A DNA stretch of 64,000 bases from Ephydatia muelleri (GCA_013339895.1 JABACO010000006.1:10225256-10289255), one strand, 5' to 3'; shown: positions 10,700-21,590, numbered from the stretch's first letter. Made by a program: numbers and translations. The notes: generated by a model not told the origin, from the letters alone.

Positions 10700-11638
10700 T
10701 GTGGTGACCAATCATTTATTCTAAAAACACGTTACAGTGACGTCGACGTTACGACAACGGCCGGAAATTTGATCTCCCGCACGTGACGTGATATTTGTAT
10801 TTTGAACGAACTTTGTAAGGTGAGATTGATTGCGGTAGTTGTGTTTGCTCGTGTAAGTGGTGTTTAAACAAGTGGCTTTATTATTATGGAGTTAGTTATG
10901 CCTAGCCTAGCGTACGGGAAGCTACGCAACTACGCCGTCCGTATCTGTCATATGGGCCCCTTCGCCGCTAAAGAGGTTTGCTTATTTGACTTGCAAGGCC
11001 CTAAGCGAACGTACTGTACGCCGGTTATTTGATGACTTATAATGCACTAATTATATTGCCCTAGCGAGCGTCGTTCTGATGTCGGAAAGAATTTTTAATC
11101 TACTTTCTCTTTTTTCACTCTAGCTCGCTCTAGAGGTTGCTGTGCTTTTCCCACTAGTGCCACTGGTATATTCTGTCCCTGGTTTTGGAACATTCAGCTT
11201 GTGATACCAAAGGCAAAGGTGAGGCTCCCATGAGGCTTTATTTAGAACCACATACAATAGGTGTGGGGGTGTTTGGGGGGAGGAAGCTGGTAGAATATGG
11301 GGTCAATGTTAGTGACTACTGTCTGGTTACTCTGTTCCTGTTTGAAGAATTAGTCGTGGATTGAGCGCTTATTGAACATTCAGCTTTCAGCTTGTGATAC
11401 TACTACTGTCAAACATCAAAGGGAACGAGTTAGTGAGTAGATAAGATTTTCGGTTTTGCTCGTATAAGCAGTGCGCTTCATTCCTGGGTAACTGGTTTGT
11501 GTTGGCACGAAACATGTCCGCCAGGGTGCCGCGGACATGCCACAGTGGTAAAAGTACATAACTGGTTCTTTCTCTGTTCAGTAGGTGTGTTCCTGACAAC
11601 TGGTTCCTCTAAATTATCGAACATTCAGCTTGTACTGT
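10700..11638. repeat. About 0.94-kb dispersed repeat, copy 1
   Basis: Starts near ACCAATCATTTATTC, passes ACGCCGTCCGTATCTGTCAT and CCAGGGTGCCGCGGAC, and runs into the N gap. It matches 52669-53600 in reverse almost completely and 26720-27262 in reverse partly. The third copy shows it is a repeat in its own right as well as part of the inverted duplication. No protein domain is visible. Confidence 0.85.
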
Positions 11639-11738
11639 NNNNNNNNNNNNNNNNNNNNNNNNNNNNNNNNNNNNNNNNNNNNNNNNNNNNNNNNNNNNNN
11701 NNNNNNNNNNNNNNNNNNNNNNNNNNNNNNNNNNNNNN
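11639..11738. other. Assembly gap (100 N) followed by poly-C
   Basis: One hundred N, then 17 C (11739-11755). The sequence after the C-run matches the text after the G-run at 37148-37175. Confidence 0.99.
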
Positions 11739-11853
11739 CCCCCCCCCCCCCCCCCGCCAATGATATCTCATTAATTATTCATTGTGATGTACTTGTACCG
11801 TATTAGTGATTCTTGAACAGTATGCGTGTGATTTTTTTTTCTGAGCGCCATAC

Positions 11854-12092
11854 TGTCGGGGTCTGGGGACCCGAAGAGATCTGGCGGGCGCGGACAGCTG
11901 AAATCAAGAAGTGATCCTCCCACGGACCCCTTCGGGACTCATATAAACATGTACATTCAGCTGAACTTTTATCGTGTATGCTAGTATTTAAGAGGTTATC
12001 TAAAGGAGGGAGGGGGTCTTTTGGAAGTGTATCAAGTGATGGTCAAAGTATCTTTAACCGCAAAACCGCAAGCGAGCGCCTAATCCTTTACA
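11854..12092 (+). repeat. 5' LTR of the Gmr1-like element
   Basis: TGTCGGGGTCTGGGGACCCG to CTAATCCTTTACA, 239 bp, matched by the 3' LTR except for one visible base. It contains CATATAAACATG, a possible TATA-like start region. Confidence 0.97.
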
Positions 12093-12094
12093 TT

Positions 12095-12111
12095 TGGGGG
12101 CTCGTCCGGGA
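12095..12111 (+). other. Primer-binding site resembling tRNA-Pro type
   Basis: TGGGGGCTCGTCCGGGA begins two bases after the 5' LTR. This is the classic proline-tRNA primer-site sequence known from many retroelements, and would prime minus-strand DNA synthesis. Confidence 0.85.
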
Positions 12112-12148
12112 GATCTTAGCATCGTTGTGAGCAGCACAGCGGAACTAC

Positions 12149-12526
12149 ATGACAACGAGGTCAGGCGCGTCGTATCATACTGCGGAGACGGTTAGGAACC
12201 AGATGGCGGACGAGGAGAGAAATGAGCTGGCGGCGGCGGCGACAATGGGCGACCTTCTTCGATTTCTGGCTGAGAGTCAGGAGCGACGAGCAGCGGACGA
12301 GCGACGGAGAGAGGAAGAAAGGGAACGCAGGGACGAGGAGGAGAGACGAAGAGAGGAAGAGGAGCGACGCGGAAGACTACAGGAGGAGCGGATACGGCGA
12401 GAGGAGAGCGAGCGACAGCTGGAGGTCATGGCGAGAATGCTCGAGCGGATGAACGATAGAAGAGCGGGAAGAGAGCCATGCACGGGAAAGAGACGTGCAG
12501 CTGGTGCGACTGGTGGAAAGCGATGA
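12149..12526 (+). CDS. gag: Gmr1-like element gag, N-terminal coiled-coil part
   Basis: Starts MTTRSGASYHTAETVRNQMADEER-like. Residues about 35-105 are almost entirely Glu/Arg (EERERRDEEERRREEEERR), a long charged coiled coil. The frame then leaves the rest of gag near 12450-12480. The following frame is open from just after a TGA there and reads EEREESHARERD into QLVRLVESDD. A one-base indel best explains this. Programmed frameshifting inside gag, before the capsid region, would be unusual. Confidence 0.8.
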   Translation: MTTRSGASYHTAETVRNQMADEERNELAAAATMGDLLRFLAESQERRAADERRREEERERRDEEERRREEEERRGRLQEERIRREESERQLEVMARMLERMNDRRAGREPCTGKRRAAGATGGKR

Positions 12527-15500
12527 TATTGAGACCTACCTTACGACATTCGAAAGAACGATGGGGGCTTACGAGGTCGACAAGGCGCGCTGGGCATTTA
12601 AACTGGCCCCTTACCTTAGCGGGAGAGCGCAGCAGGCATATGCTTCCCTAACTGCGGAGGAAGCAGCGGAGTACGAAACCCTGAAGGCGACCATTCTACG
12701 AAGGTACGACATCATTGAAGAAACATATCGGCAGAAATTCCGGGGGCTGAAGAAGGAAGCTAGCGACTCATACAAAGAGCTCAGCAGTAAGCTGCTGGAC
12801 ACGGCGAGAAAGTGGTTGCAGGAGTGTAGGTCAGTGGAGGAAGTCATGGATGCAGTCGTTCGGGAACAGCTCCTGAGCAACATGCCTACGAGCCTACAGA
12901 TCTGGGTGAGGGAACGGAAACCCAAATCCAGCAAGGAGGCCAGCGACATGGCGGACTGCTACGTCCAGGCGAGAGGAGAGGGGGCGAAGGAGGAGACAGC
13001 TGGTATGAGAAGAAAAGTTACTTGTTTTAGGTGCGGAGCAGAAGGGCATGGAGCGGGCCAGTGTCAAAAGGGGCTTGAGGAGAAATCGGCGATGCGGAAG
13101 GACGAACGGTCGTTGGGAGGAAGCAAGGAGGTCGCAGTCAAGTGTTACAATTGCAATCGGATCGGCCATCTTGCCAGAAACTGCCCGGATAGCGCAATGT
13201 TTGTCAGTAGCACCAGGAGGCCATGTGGCAGCGGAGGGCCTGATATGGGGGTGCTGAGGAATGGAGTGGTGGAAGGAAAGTATGTCAAGGGGATCATGCT
13301 AGACACAGGGTGTTCCAGGACGATGGTTCGGGGGAATCTGGTACCCAAGACCAAGTGGCTTGAGGAAGAGGTAGTGATACGGTGTGCTCATGGCGATACA
13401 GTCTCGTACCCCTTGGCCCGGGTGGAGCTAAACATAGACGGGGTGCCAATAACAGTGGAAGCGGCACTTTCCAACACCTTGCCCTCACCGGTACTCCTGG
13501 GTCGTGATGTTCCTGAGCTATCCAGTCTTCTGAATCCCGGTGAAACGCGTATCGCACTTCGAAAGGACGATGCCATGGTGGTTACCAGAGCGGGAGCACA
13601 GGGAGAGGCCCCTACTACACCAGAGGAACCCCAAGTCACCAACGAGGCTAGGGAGAAGGTGTCAGTGACCGAAATTGAGGGTCAGGCAGAAGAGAAGGAT
13701 AAGACAATGGAAGGTGACCCCGAACTACTAGGGAGTACATTCGACCAGGAGCTGTTTCAGAGGCGGGACGACGCAGCAGGACCACAACGCAGACGTTTAA
13801 CTCGGGCACAGAGACGGGCCGACAGACAGAATGCCATGCAGGAGAAGCCAAGAACTTACAGTAATGAAGAGGCGGCATTAGAGGGGTTACACCTGAGCGC
13901 TATGGAACTAAAGGAATTTCAAGATGCAGACGAGACACTGAAGGTGCTGCGACTGCTGGCAAGGAAAGGAGACCCTCGATTTATATGGAAGAACTCTCTA
14001 CTGTACAGGAAAGAAAGGCGAAAAGAGCTGGGGGAAAAGGAAGTCGAACAACTAATACTTCCTCGGCAATGCAGAAAGGTGGTGTTGAAACTAGGTCACG
14101 AGGCACCCTTGGCCGGGCATATGGGACGTAACAAGACACTGTGCAGGGTGTTGCAACGCTTCTACTGGCCAAACATATATGGAGACGTAGCCGAGTGGTG
14201 TAGAAGCTGCCCAAACTGTCAGAAGACACACAACAGGAAGACGCCGCCTGTTCCACTTATACCTTTACCTATCATGACAGAACCCTTCTCGAGGATAGCA
14301 ATGGATATCGTGGGACCGTTACTTCGTAGCAGGAGAGGGCACCGCTTCATACTGGTGGTATGTGACTATGCTACTCGATATCCAGAGGCGATCCCACTTC
14401 GATCTTGCAAGGCCGAGACGGTTGCAGAAGAGCTGCTGAAGATGTTCGCTAGAGTAGGAATACCAAGGGAGATTCTAACCGACCAAGGAAGCAATTTCAC
14501 ATCCCGACTGCTCGGCGAGCTCTATGCTATGTTGAAGGTGCACCCAATCCGAACGACGCCCTACCATCCTCAGACAGACGGGCTAGTGGAAAGGTTCAAC
14601 CAGACATTGAAGGCAATGCTGAGGAGGACCGTGGACCAAGAAGGGAAGGACTGGGATAGGCTAATTCCATTCCTGTTGTTCGTTTACAGGGAGGTTCCTC
14701 AAGTCTCCACAGGATTTTCACCATTCGAACTACTATATGGTAGAATGGTACGAGGCCCACTGGACGTAGTGAAGGAAGCATGGGAGTCCGAGCAGGCCGA
14801 ACAATCTGGTGTGGAGGAAAGCGTGGTTTCCTACGTTTTGTCAATTCAGGAAAAGCTGAACCAGATGGCAGGGCTGGTGCGGGCCAATATGGAGAAAGCC
14901 CAGGCAACCCAGAAGCACTGGTACGATAGGAAGAGTCGGGAGAGAGCGCTGAACGAAGGTGACAAGGTACTGGTGCTCCTCCCGACCTCTAATGACAAGC
15001 TGTTAGCACAATGGCAAGGCCCGTACGTGGTGCGAAGAAAAGTCAACGATGTCAACTACGAGATCGACCTAGGTTCCAGGAAGAGGAAAAGATTCAGACT
15101 ATTCCACATAAACATGCTACGCCGGTGGTATGAAACCAACAGTTTCGTGGAGGAAGAGGCGGAGGAAGTTGACACTGACGAGGAAGCGGAGCCCGACCTG
15201 CCAAGCTGGGGACCAACGGAAGAAGCTGAGCAGCAGTGTGAGTATGAGGTGTCTGATCATCTGACTGAAGAACAAAAGTCAAGCCTCCAACAACTCCTGG
15301 CCGCATTCAAGGACACTTTACAAAACAAGCCCGGGCGGACACAGGTGACAGAGCATTCCCTCCATACGGGAGGGGAACGACCCGTGAGATTACGACCATA
15401 CCGGCTACCGTACGTGTATCGGAGAACGGTGGAAAAAGAGTTAAACGAGATGTTGAAGGAAGGGGTGATCTCAAGGTCCACAAGCGAATGGGCGGCACCT

Positions 15501-15725
15501 ATTGTGTTAATAACCAAGAAAAACGGGGAGCTTCGTTTTTGTGTCGACTACCGCAGATTGAATGCAATCTCCTCGATGGACAGCTACCCAATGCCGAGGG
15601 TGGACGAGATGATCGATCAGTTAGGAAGAGCCCGATTCATATCAACACTAGATTTGTCGAGGGGGTATTGGCAGGTCCCCATGTCGGAAGAAAACAGCGT
15701 TTATCACGCCGTATGGGCTGTTTGA
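12495..15725 (+). CDS. gag-pol: Gmr1-like gag-protease-integrase-RT (first part)
   Basis: Positions count from 12495. Residues 1-150 are capsid-like (ETYLTTFERTM, WAFKLAPYLSGRAQQAY). Two zinc knuckles follow: CFRCGAEGHGAGQC (about 176) and CYNCNRIGHLARNC (about 217). The aspartic protease motif LDTGCS is at about 270. The integrase has an H-H-C-C zinc domain (HEAPLAGH...CRSCPNC, about 534-576) and core acids in MDIVG (602), LTDQGSNF (662) and VERFNQT (698). The RT begins near 965 (RLPYVYRRTVEKEL) with FCVDYRRLN and LDLSRGYWQVP (about 1052). The frame ends at 15725 through a one-base shift at GAAGAAAACAGC, inside RT. The order places integrase before RT. The protein should act in the cytoplasm and in virus-like particles, with integration in the nucleus. 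Confidence 0.93.
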   Translation: MQLVRLVESDDIETYLTTFERTMGAYEVDKARWAFKLAPYLSGRAQQAYASLTAEEAAEYETLKATILRRYDIIEETYRQKFRGLKKEASDSYKELSSKLLDTARKWLQECRSVEEVMDAVVREQLLSNMPTSLQIWVRERKPKSSKEASDMADCYVQARGEGAKEETAGMRRKVTCFRCGAEGHGAGQCQKGLEEKSAMRKDERSLGGSKEVAVKCYNCNRIGHLARNCPDSAMFVSSTRRPCGSGGPDMGVLRNGVVEGKYVKGIMLDTGCSRTMVRGNLVPKTKWLEEEVVIRCAHGDTVSYPLARVELNIDGVPITVEAALSNTLPSPVLLGRDVPELSSLLNPGETRIALRKDDAMVVTRAGAQGEAPTTPEEPQVTNEAREKVSVTEIEGQAEEKDKTMEGDPELLGSTFDQELFQRRDDAAGPQRRRLTRAQRRADRQNAMQEKPRTYSNEEAALEGLHLSAMELKEFQDADETLKVLRLLARKGDPRFIWKNSLLYRKERRKELGEKEVEQLILPRQCRKVVLKLGHEAPLAGHMGRNKTLCRVLQRFYWPNIYGDVAEWCRSCPNCQKTHNRKTPPVPLIPLPIMTEPFSRIAMDIVGPLLRSRRGHRFILVVCDYATRYPEAIPLRSCKAETVAEELLKMFARVGIPREILTDQGSNFTSRLLGELYAMLKVHPIRTTPYHPQTDGLVERFNQTLKAMLRRTVDQEGKDWDRLIPFLLFVYREVPQVSTGFSPFELLYGRMVRGPLDVVKEAWESEQAEQSGVEESVVSYVLSIQEKLNQMAGLVRANMEKAQATQKHWYDRKSRERALNEGDKVLVLLPTSNDKLLAQWQGPYVVRRKVNDVNYEIDLGSRKRKRFRLFHINMLRRWYETNSFVEEEAEEVDTDEEAEPDLPSWGPTEEAEQQCEYEVSDHLTEEQKSSLQQLLAAFKDTLQNKPGRTQVTEHSLHTGGERPVRLRPYRLPYVYRRTVEKELNEMLKEGVISRSTSEWAAPIVLITKKNGELRFCVDYRRLNAISSMDSYPMPRVDEMIDQLGRARFISTLDLSRGYWQVPMSEENSVYHAVWAV

Positions 15726-16650
15726 GTTCAACGTAATGCCGTTTGGTCTTCAGGGAGCTCCAGCGACTTTCCAACGGATGATGGACCAGCTCTTGCGAGG
15801 CTTAGAAGAATCAGCCTCCGCTTACATCGACGATGTCGTGGTGCATAGTGTGACTTGGGACGACCATCTTGTAGCACTCAAAGCTGTCCTAGGAGTCCTG
15901 AAGGAAGCCGGTTTAACGGTCAAACCCGCTAAATGTCACTTCGCCATGAAGGAGTGCTGTTACCTCGGCCACGTAGTAGGAAATGGCCAAGTGCGACCCG
16001 ATAGCGGCAAGATTACTGCAGTTGAAGCATTCCCAACTCCAAGGACCAAGAAGGAAATGAGAATTGTACTAGGACTTACGGGATACTATAGGAAGTTCAT
16101 TCCGAACTATGCTACGGTCGCTGCTCCACTCACAGAACTGACAAAGAAGGCAGCCCCGAACAAACTAATGTGGGACTCCACCTGTGAAGAGGCCTTTCAG
16201 ACCCTCAAGCAACGTCTGTGCGCATCACCCGTATTGAAATGCCCGGACTTCCAACGGCCGTTTATCCTGCAAACCGATGCCTCGGACTGGGGGGTGGGAG
16301 CAGTCCTGAGTCAGGAAGACGAAATGGGCCAAGACCACCCGACGGCATACTTTAGCCGAAAGCTCCTGGCAAGGGAAAGGCGTTACTCGACAATCGAGAA
16401 AGAATGTCTGGCCATCAAACTAGCCACTAGTGCATTTCGAGTATACCTGCTGGGAACCTGCTTCAAGATTGTCACCGACCACCAGGCCCTAGAATGGCTC
16501 AACAGGACGAAGTGGGATAACTCACGGCTAACCAGGTGGAGCCTAGCCCTGCAGCCATACAAGTTTGAGGTGGTCTATCGACCAGGGAAGACCAATGGAA
16601 ACGCGGATGCATTGTCGCGACAAGCTAGCTTGTCGCCAGAGGAAGTGTAG
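15690..16650 (+). CDS. pol: Gmr1-like RT (C-terminal part) and RNase H
   Basis: Continues the RT in another frame: TAFITPYGLFEFNVMPFGL, then LQGAPATFQRMMD and the catalytic box AYIDDVVVH. After the connection comes RNase H with the first acid in LQTDASDWGVGAVLSQ, a Glu in YSTIEKECLAIK and an Asp in IVTDHQALEWL. The frame ends at TAG 16648-16650 with DALSRQASLSPEEV, just before a short purine stretch (AGGGGAG) and the 3' LTR. Nothing follows RNase H, as expected if integrase has moved upstream. Confidence 0.93.
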
Positions 16651-16655
16651 GGGAG

Positions 16656-16894
16656 TGTCGGGGTCTGGGGACCCGAAGAGATCTGGCGGGCGCGGACAGC
16701 TGAAATCAAGAAGTGATCCTCCCACGGACCCCTTCGGGACTCATATAAACATGTACATTCAGCTGAACTTTTATCGTGTATGCTAGTATTTAAGAGGTTA
16801 TCTAAAGGAGGGAGGGGGTCTTTTGGAAGTGTATCAAGTGGTGGTCAAAGTATCTTTAACCGCAAAACCGCAAGCGAGCGCCTAATCCTTTACA
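16656..16894 (+). repeat. 3' LTR of the Gmr1-like element
   Basis: 239 bp, preceded by AGTGTAGGGGAG as the probable polypurine tract and followed by target duplicate CATAC. Confidence 0.97.
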
Positions 16895-17570
16895 CATACC
16901 AGTAGCTATCTATCGTGACTTCAGTTCTACTTGCCTCGACATTACAAGTGTTGCAAACTAAAGGTAGTAGCAGACGTCTAGCCCTTACCATGTGTATTTG
17001 ATTATCCTTGTATTATTATACTGTAGGTCTTGCACGAGCGACAATCGCGATCGCATGCGCAAACAAGCTGCTTCAGCGAGCGTTGATATTAGAACGTAGT
17101 TTTGCCCCTCTAAAAGAACTTGTGAACAAGTTCAAAGTGATCCATCAATTGCTCCATCTCCACTACCTGCAAGTACGCCGGCCTTGACAAGCGAACCATC
17201 CCAAAAGGAACTAGCAGTATTGGAAGAGCTTGAAAAACCTTCCAGTTCAGACGGGCTTATTAAGTTTACAGACGAACCTTGCTGTTCTCATTCAGTGTTT
17301 CTTCTTGATAACAGTGCCACAGTAAATCTGACCACTGATGGTGTTACATCAGATCTGCAGAACGACGCGATATTGGCCTTGTCGCGTCAGGAGCAGTCAT
17401 CCCGGACGATACTATTGTGCGTCTCTCCACCGTTGCCATCCGACGAGCCAGAACCTGTATACAAGTATGTTAAAAATAGCAAAACATTGCACGCTTACTT
17501 TAAGCGCAAATGGTTGGAAGAGTATACCCTTGGTTGATATGGTCGCCTTCTAGACACGGAGCGTACTGTA
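16895..17570 (+). pseudogene. 5' part of a hAT-like transposase gene, truncated by a MITE
   Basis: Matches 37278-37963 closely. The longest frame (17184-17537) reads ELAVLEELEKPSSSDGLIKF and ends KRKWLEEYTLG. The paralogue continues into a Cys-containing HGAYCKFCALF motif, as in the zinc finger before hAT transposases. This copy stops at ACGGAGCGTACTGTA, where a CACTG-ended MITE begins, so the catalytic part is missing. It also flanks the Gmr1-like LTR insertion on the right. No function expected. Confidence 0.7.
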
Positions 17571-17572
17571 TA

Positions 17573-17928
17573 CACTGTTAAAAAAGTCGGACACTCAGCA
17601 ATCCAAATGTATTCCAATCCCGTGGATTGAAATACATTTGGATTGGTAAACAATCCAAATATTTAACACATTAGCGTTGGATTGAAAAACAATCCTACGA
17701 TTTTGGATTGAAATAATTTGGATTGATGTTTATGCCTTAGTAATCTTTTGATATAGTGCCACGCATTTCAAGACTTTGATTTCATATTGGATCCGCTCAT
17801 TTCAAGTGGTATTAACGTAAGGACTAGGATAATTACAAAGTGTTTTAACCGCGGACCATTTCCCCATTCCCCCCCCCCCCCCCCCCCCCCCCATACCAGT
17901 GGCCCTGATTTATTCCTACGGTCTACCC
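17573..17928 (+). mobile_element. CACTG-ended MITE, copy A
   Basis: Begins CACTGTTAAAAAAGTCGGAC, then ACTCAGCAATCCAAATG. It is filled with AATCCAAAT/ATTTGGATT repeats in both orientations, contains 24 C at 17869-17892, and shares text with the other copies to GGTCTACCC. Other copies: 27763-28226 and, reversed, 48796-49117. CACTR ends with subterminal repeats suggest a non-autonomous CACTA relative. The exact 3' end is not certain. Confidence 0.75.
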
Positions 17929-19060
17929 ATTCTGATTGTTATTGAAAATCATATTAGATTAACTTATCAATTTGAAAGTGATAGGATGAGCGGTAAGAAT
18001 ATTGTGAATTTTCTATTCTAAATTGTACAGCAATTACAGGTAACGCTTAAAAATCACTATATTTGGAATATAAATATTGTATAACATCTTCTCTTACGTG
18101 ACGCATTCATTTCGAAACGGACTAGTAGGAATTGCGTAAATATTTCTGAGTAACTAAGACTCCCAATTCATTCCTAAACAGCTCATTTGTCTCTAAAATC
18201 CCATCCATCAAAATCAATTATGCCGCATGATTCACATAAATAACGGTTCTCCCAAACGTAGTACAAATTTTTACAAAGTAAGACGCCATCTTTTTATTCT
18301 GTGAATGATTTATAACCAGAATCGAACTCCGAACGAAGGGATGTCGGCTATTTAGAACAAACCTAACTTGTTTTGAAAGCCAGGCCTATTTCGTCTGCGG
18401 ATATTGGGATAACTAAGTGAATAGACAATAAATTCTAAGCCAGGCGTACTTGGCTATTTACTGTTAGGCAAATAAAGGCGTAGCCCCCACTTTGCGTATC
18501 GATCCGGATCATGGAAACCAGCTATAAATAAAACTTCAGCCCGTACACTGTGTACTCAGGCATATAAAAGCGTGTCCCGACCTTCGCTGCATGTTGGAGT
18601 ACCCCAACTAAAATAATCGCGCTGGGTCCAGGGGTTGTCCGTATTCTCTGTTGTAAAATAACCAGTCGTTCTGATAAGGATTGATATTCATTAACAAACA
18701 CACCATTCAAGAAGTTACATAACGAACGTTGACATCATCCCACACAGAAGGGTGGGATGGGCTTGGGCCCAGAGCTGTGGCTTCTAGAGGGTAGCCAAGC
18801 TGCAATGGCCTTGGCTTCGTCAGCTTGGAGGGAAGTTAGGCAGCCTAGGGAAGCTATGGTGAAGATCCAAAGGAGTGCAGGCGAGTAAAGTAACCAGTTC
18901 TTCCTCATACACACCTCAAAGACCTGTTTTGATAAATAGCAAACACATGGTAATCATTGTCAACTACAGGGGTGAGTAGCTAGAACAGCGGACACTTACT
19001 TAGCTGACGACACAATGTCCTGTGATCAAAAGGGCCCACTGCGGTACCCATGGCAACTTG
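17929..19060. other. No gene recognised
   Basis: AT-rich spacer with short ORFs only. 18720-18900 is GC-richer (TGGGCTTGGGCCCAGAGC) without an open domain. Confidence 0.5.
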
Positions 19061-19212
19061 AGAACATACATACATACATACATACATACATACATACATA
19101 CATACATACATACATACATACATACATACATACATACATGCATGCATACATACATACATACATACATACATACATACATACATACATACAGACATACATA
19201 CATACATACATC
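19061..19212. repeat. (CATA)n tetranucleotide microsatellite
   Basis: About 150 bp of CATA units with rare CATG and CAGA variants. It creates spurious ORFs (YIHTYIHT and MYVCMYVC) on both strands. Confidence 0.98.
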
Positions 19213-19655
19213 GTATCGTATTTCCATCGTAACTGCATGTATGGGTACACGAGCTAATCGCATTCGTGGCGAGTGTCCGGTCGAAACGTCATCCTCAGCC
19301 ATGTTCTTACGAAAGCATGTCTTCCTTGCTCTTTGTTCAGCTATTACCACTCGAGTTGTCAGGTAGATGATGGCAGTCGGTCTCCATTTAGAGCGCACCT
19401 TCACGGTATCTTCAGCCTTCTCCAGGTTTGAGCCGCAAAAGGATGGTAGGTATAGGTTCGTTCTGGTGGCCAGCCGTAACGATACTCAGATACGGTGTAA
19501 TGGAGCGGGTGGAAAACTCAGTTCCAAAAGGCCGCCCATTAACGCGCCACGCGGATGTACATACATACACATACATACACACATACATACATCATGCAAA
19601 CCCCACCCACAATACTACCACACTCCTCACATACATGGATTCTTCGAACGTGACT
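19213..19655. other. No gene recognised
   Basis: Unique-looking sequence with a second, shorter CATA/CACA patch near 19558-19592. Confidence 0.45.
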
Positions 19656-20692
19656 GAGCATGGAAGTGAACAGGTCATTATATCTCTTTCCAAGTTGCTT
19701 CTCCCTTCCTGGAGGTCCATGTATGAGTCAGTATACACTGAAGCATCCTGCACCTGCAAAAGAAGTTTCCCCAGGCTTTCCATTTTAGTAACCACCCATA
19801 ACCATACTATTTTAAGTTCCCTTTTCCTATTAGTGCCCACCAAAAACCATATCTTTCTTCCTTCCCTATTAGTACCATCAAAAACTATTCCTTTCTAACA
19901 CGCCCCGTCACCCTCCTAATCCCTTTCCCTATTAGTGCCCACACATTCTATCTCTCTCCTTTTCCTTTCCCTATTGGTGCCCACCATAACCATACCCCTT
20001 CTCGCTCCTCCCTTTCGCTATTAGTGCCCCCATAACATGTATTTCTTTCTCTCTCCTTTTCCCTATTAGTGCCCACAATAACTATACTTTTCTAACGCGT
20101 TCCTTTTCACACTCTCCTCCTCATTTAGCTGTGCCCGTAGGTCTTGTATGACTGTTTCGTACTGCTTCGCTAGCAGGGAGAAGTGGCAAACGTCTAACTC
20201 CAAACGCCTCTTCTCATGTGCCATCATGTATAGCTGGGACTGGGGACAAAGAAATACAGCAGGCAATGAATTTCATTGATTTAAAATGTCTTCAGCACAT
20301 GATGGAATCACGTGAGGGGCATGGCTACGTTGGGACAATAGGTGGGGCACTGTACCTGGAGTAGTAGGATGGAGACTGACCTCACAGGTGCAGTACGTTG
20401 AACTCACAATGCAGCAATGGCAAGAAACAATGTGTAAGAGTGATGGTCCAGAGGAGAGTTGAGCACACCACATGTGCGTACAATAGGGGGAAAAAACAAG
20501 TGCGAAATAGGATGAAGGTACTACATAATAGCCTTTGCCCTATTACCTGAGCTTCTGGTCTAATTTGGACACCTGGCCTTCCAACATGGAGACTAGCTTG
20601 GACACGTTATGAGGCTCCACCTGGTCCCAATGGTTCTTAGCCTCGCCCCCATTAGCCACACCCCCAGTTCCTTCATCCACTGGATGAGTAGC
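19656..20692 (-). CDS. Exons of an unidentified coiled-coil protein (partial)
   Basis: Three candidate exons on the minus strand. 20548-20692 (acceptor CTTCAG, donor GTAATA) encodes a stretch ending VSKLVSMLEGQVSKLDQKL. About 20109-20238 (acceptor CCCCAG) encodes SQLYMMAHEKRRLELD and QYETVIQDLRAQLNEEE. About 19660-19756 (acceptor TTGCAG) encodes VQDASVYTDSYMDLQEG and RSNLERDIM. The heptad-rich text and splice borders support a host gene with long coiled coils. I do not recognise the family. The intron between the first two is full of GA/CT-rich text. The N- and C-termini are not visible and the exon joins are not phase-proven. Function unknown. Confidence 0.5.
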
Positions 20693-21590
20693 CTGAAGGG
20701 GGAGGTGACACAGTGGAGAGGGGAGGAGGAAGGGAGAGGAAGGAGGAAATGGAGGACGTGAGGGGGAGGACGAGAGGAGGGGAGGGGAGGAGGAGGGGGA
20801 GGGAGGAGGGGGGGAAGGGGGAAGGGGATAGAGGACATGTATGGACACATGAGTGACAAGAGGACACGCATGGACACATGACCAACCTGACTATCAGTGC
20901 GTCTTCCGTATCTGAACTGTAATTGAATATTGAATCATATCATCATCTTGCCGGCAGCAGTGTGTTAATATCAACACTTCCGTCCGATGATCCATAGGCA
21001 ATTTCCAGCTAAAACCCACACACACACACACACACACACACGCAAACACACACACACACACATGATGGTACTATATGAATGCTACACAAGAAGACAATAT
21101 ATGCATATGCGGGTGTGTGTATATTAGATGCATAAAGCACATGCATCGACCAGCATACAGTGACATCAGAATCCAGCACAACAGCTAGTACTTAAAGCTA
21201 CACCATAAGACAGCTGGACGGGATGTTGAAAACACACTCTCACCCCTCACGCCATTGCCCGTGCGTATGTAATGTACGATATTTTCACAGTTTGATGCAG
21301 AGGCAAAGGTCAACCAGCTTACTGAACACTGAAGATTAAACTGGTATTCTGACCGACCTCCACAGTACCTACCGACTGTAAGCACAGGCGGTAGAGTCCC
21401 TCTGAGTACGAGTGGGGGAGAGGGGGGGCGGGGACAAAGAAACGGACAATGATCTCCTAAGGTAACGCATGTAACCTTGCCTTCAGGATTTGCATAGCTG
21501 CAGCTTCGGACACCAGCCACAAGTAACGTTAACAAAACACTTCAATTTCATTTTTGCAAGAGCATGGAAATATAATTAGTTACACAGTTC
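20693..21590. other. GGA-rich simple sequence, (CA)n and spacer
   Basis: 20700-20830 is G/A-rich simple sequence and 21017-21062 is (CA)n. No supported exon in 21063-21590. Confidence 0.55.

Larger units (their letters stand above)
11854..16894 (+). mobile_element. Full-length Ty3-type LTR retrotransposon with Gmr1-like pol order
   Basis: LTRs of 239 bp at 11854-12092 and 16656-16894 begin TG and end CA. I see one difference between them (GTGATGG against GTGGTGG). The 5-bp target duplication is CATAC (11849-11853 and 16895-16899). The uninterrupted site survives at 37273-37277. Domain order is gag, protease, integrase, reverse transcriptase, RNase H. Integrase before RT in a Ty3-like element is the defining feature of the Gmr1 group. 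Two frameshifts interrupt the reading frame. Confidence 0.95.

Noticed and set aside
11497..11763. ORF spanning the 100-N gap
   Set aside because: Built from N and poly-C.
12440..12500. Programmed frameshift in the Gmr1-like gag
   Set aside because: Lies inside gag before the capsid region, with no slippery heptamer recognised; a simple indel is more likely.
12149..12526. Host Glu/Arg-rich coiled-coil gene
   Set aside because: It starts just after the LTR and primer site and leads into capsid and zinc knuckles, so it is retroelement gag.
15700..15730. Programmed frameshift inside RT
   Set aside because: A shift in the middle of the RT domain would serve no known expression strategy; a one-base loss in AGAAAACAG fits.
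19000..19404. ORFs encoding YIHTYIHT or MYVCMYVC repeats
   Set aside because: Translations of the CATA microsatellite.
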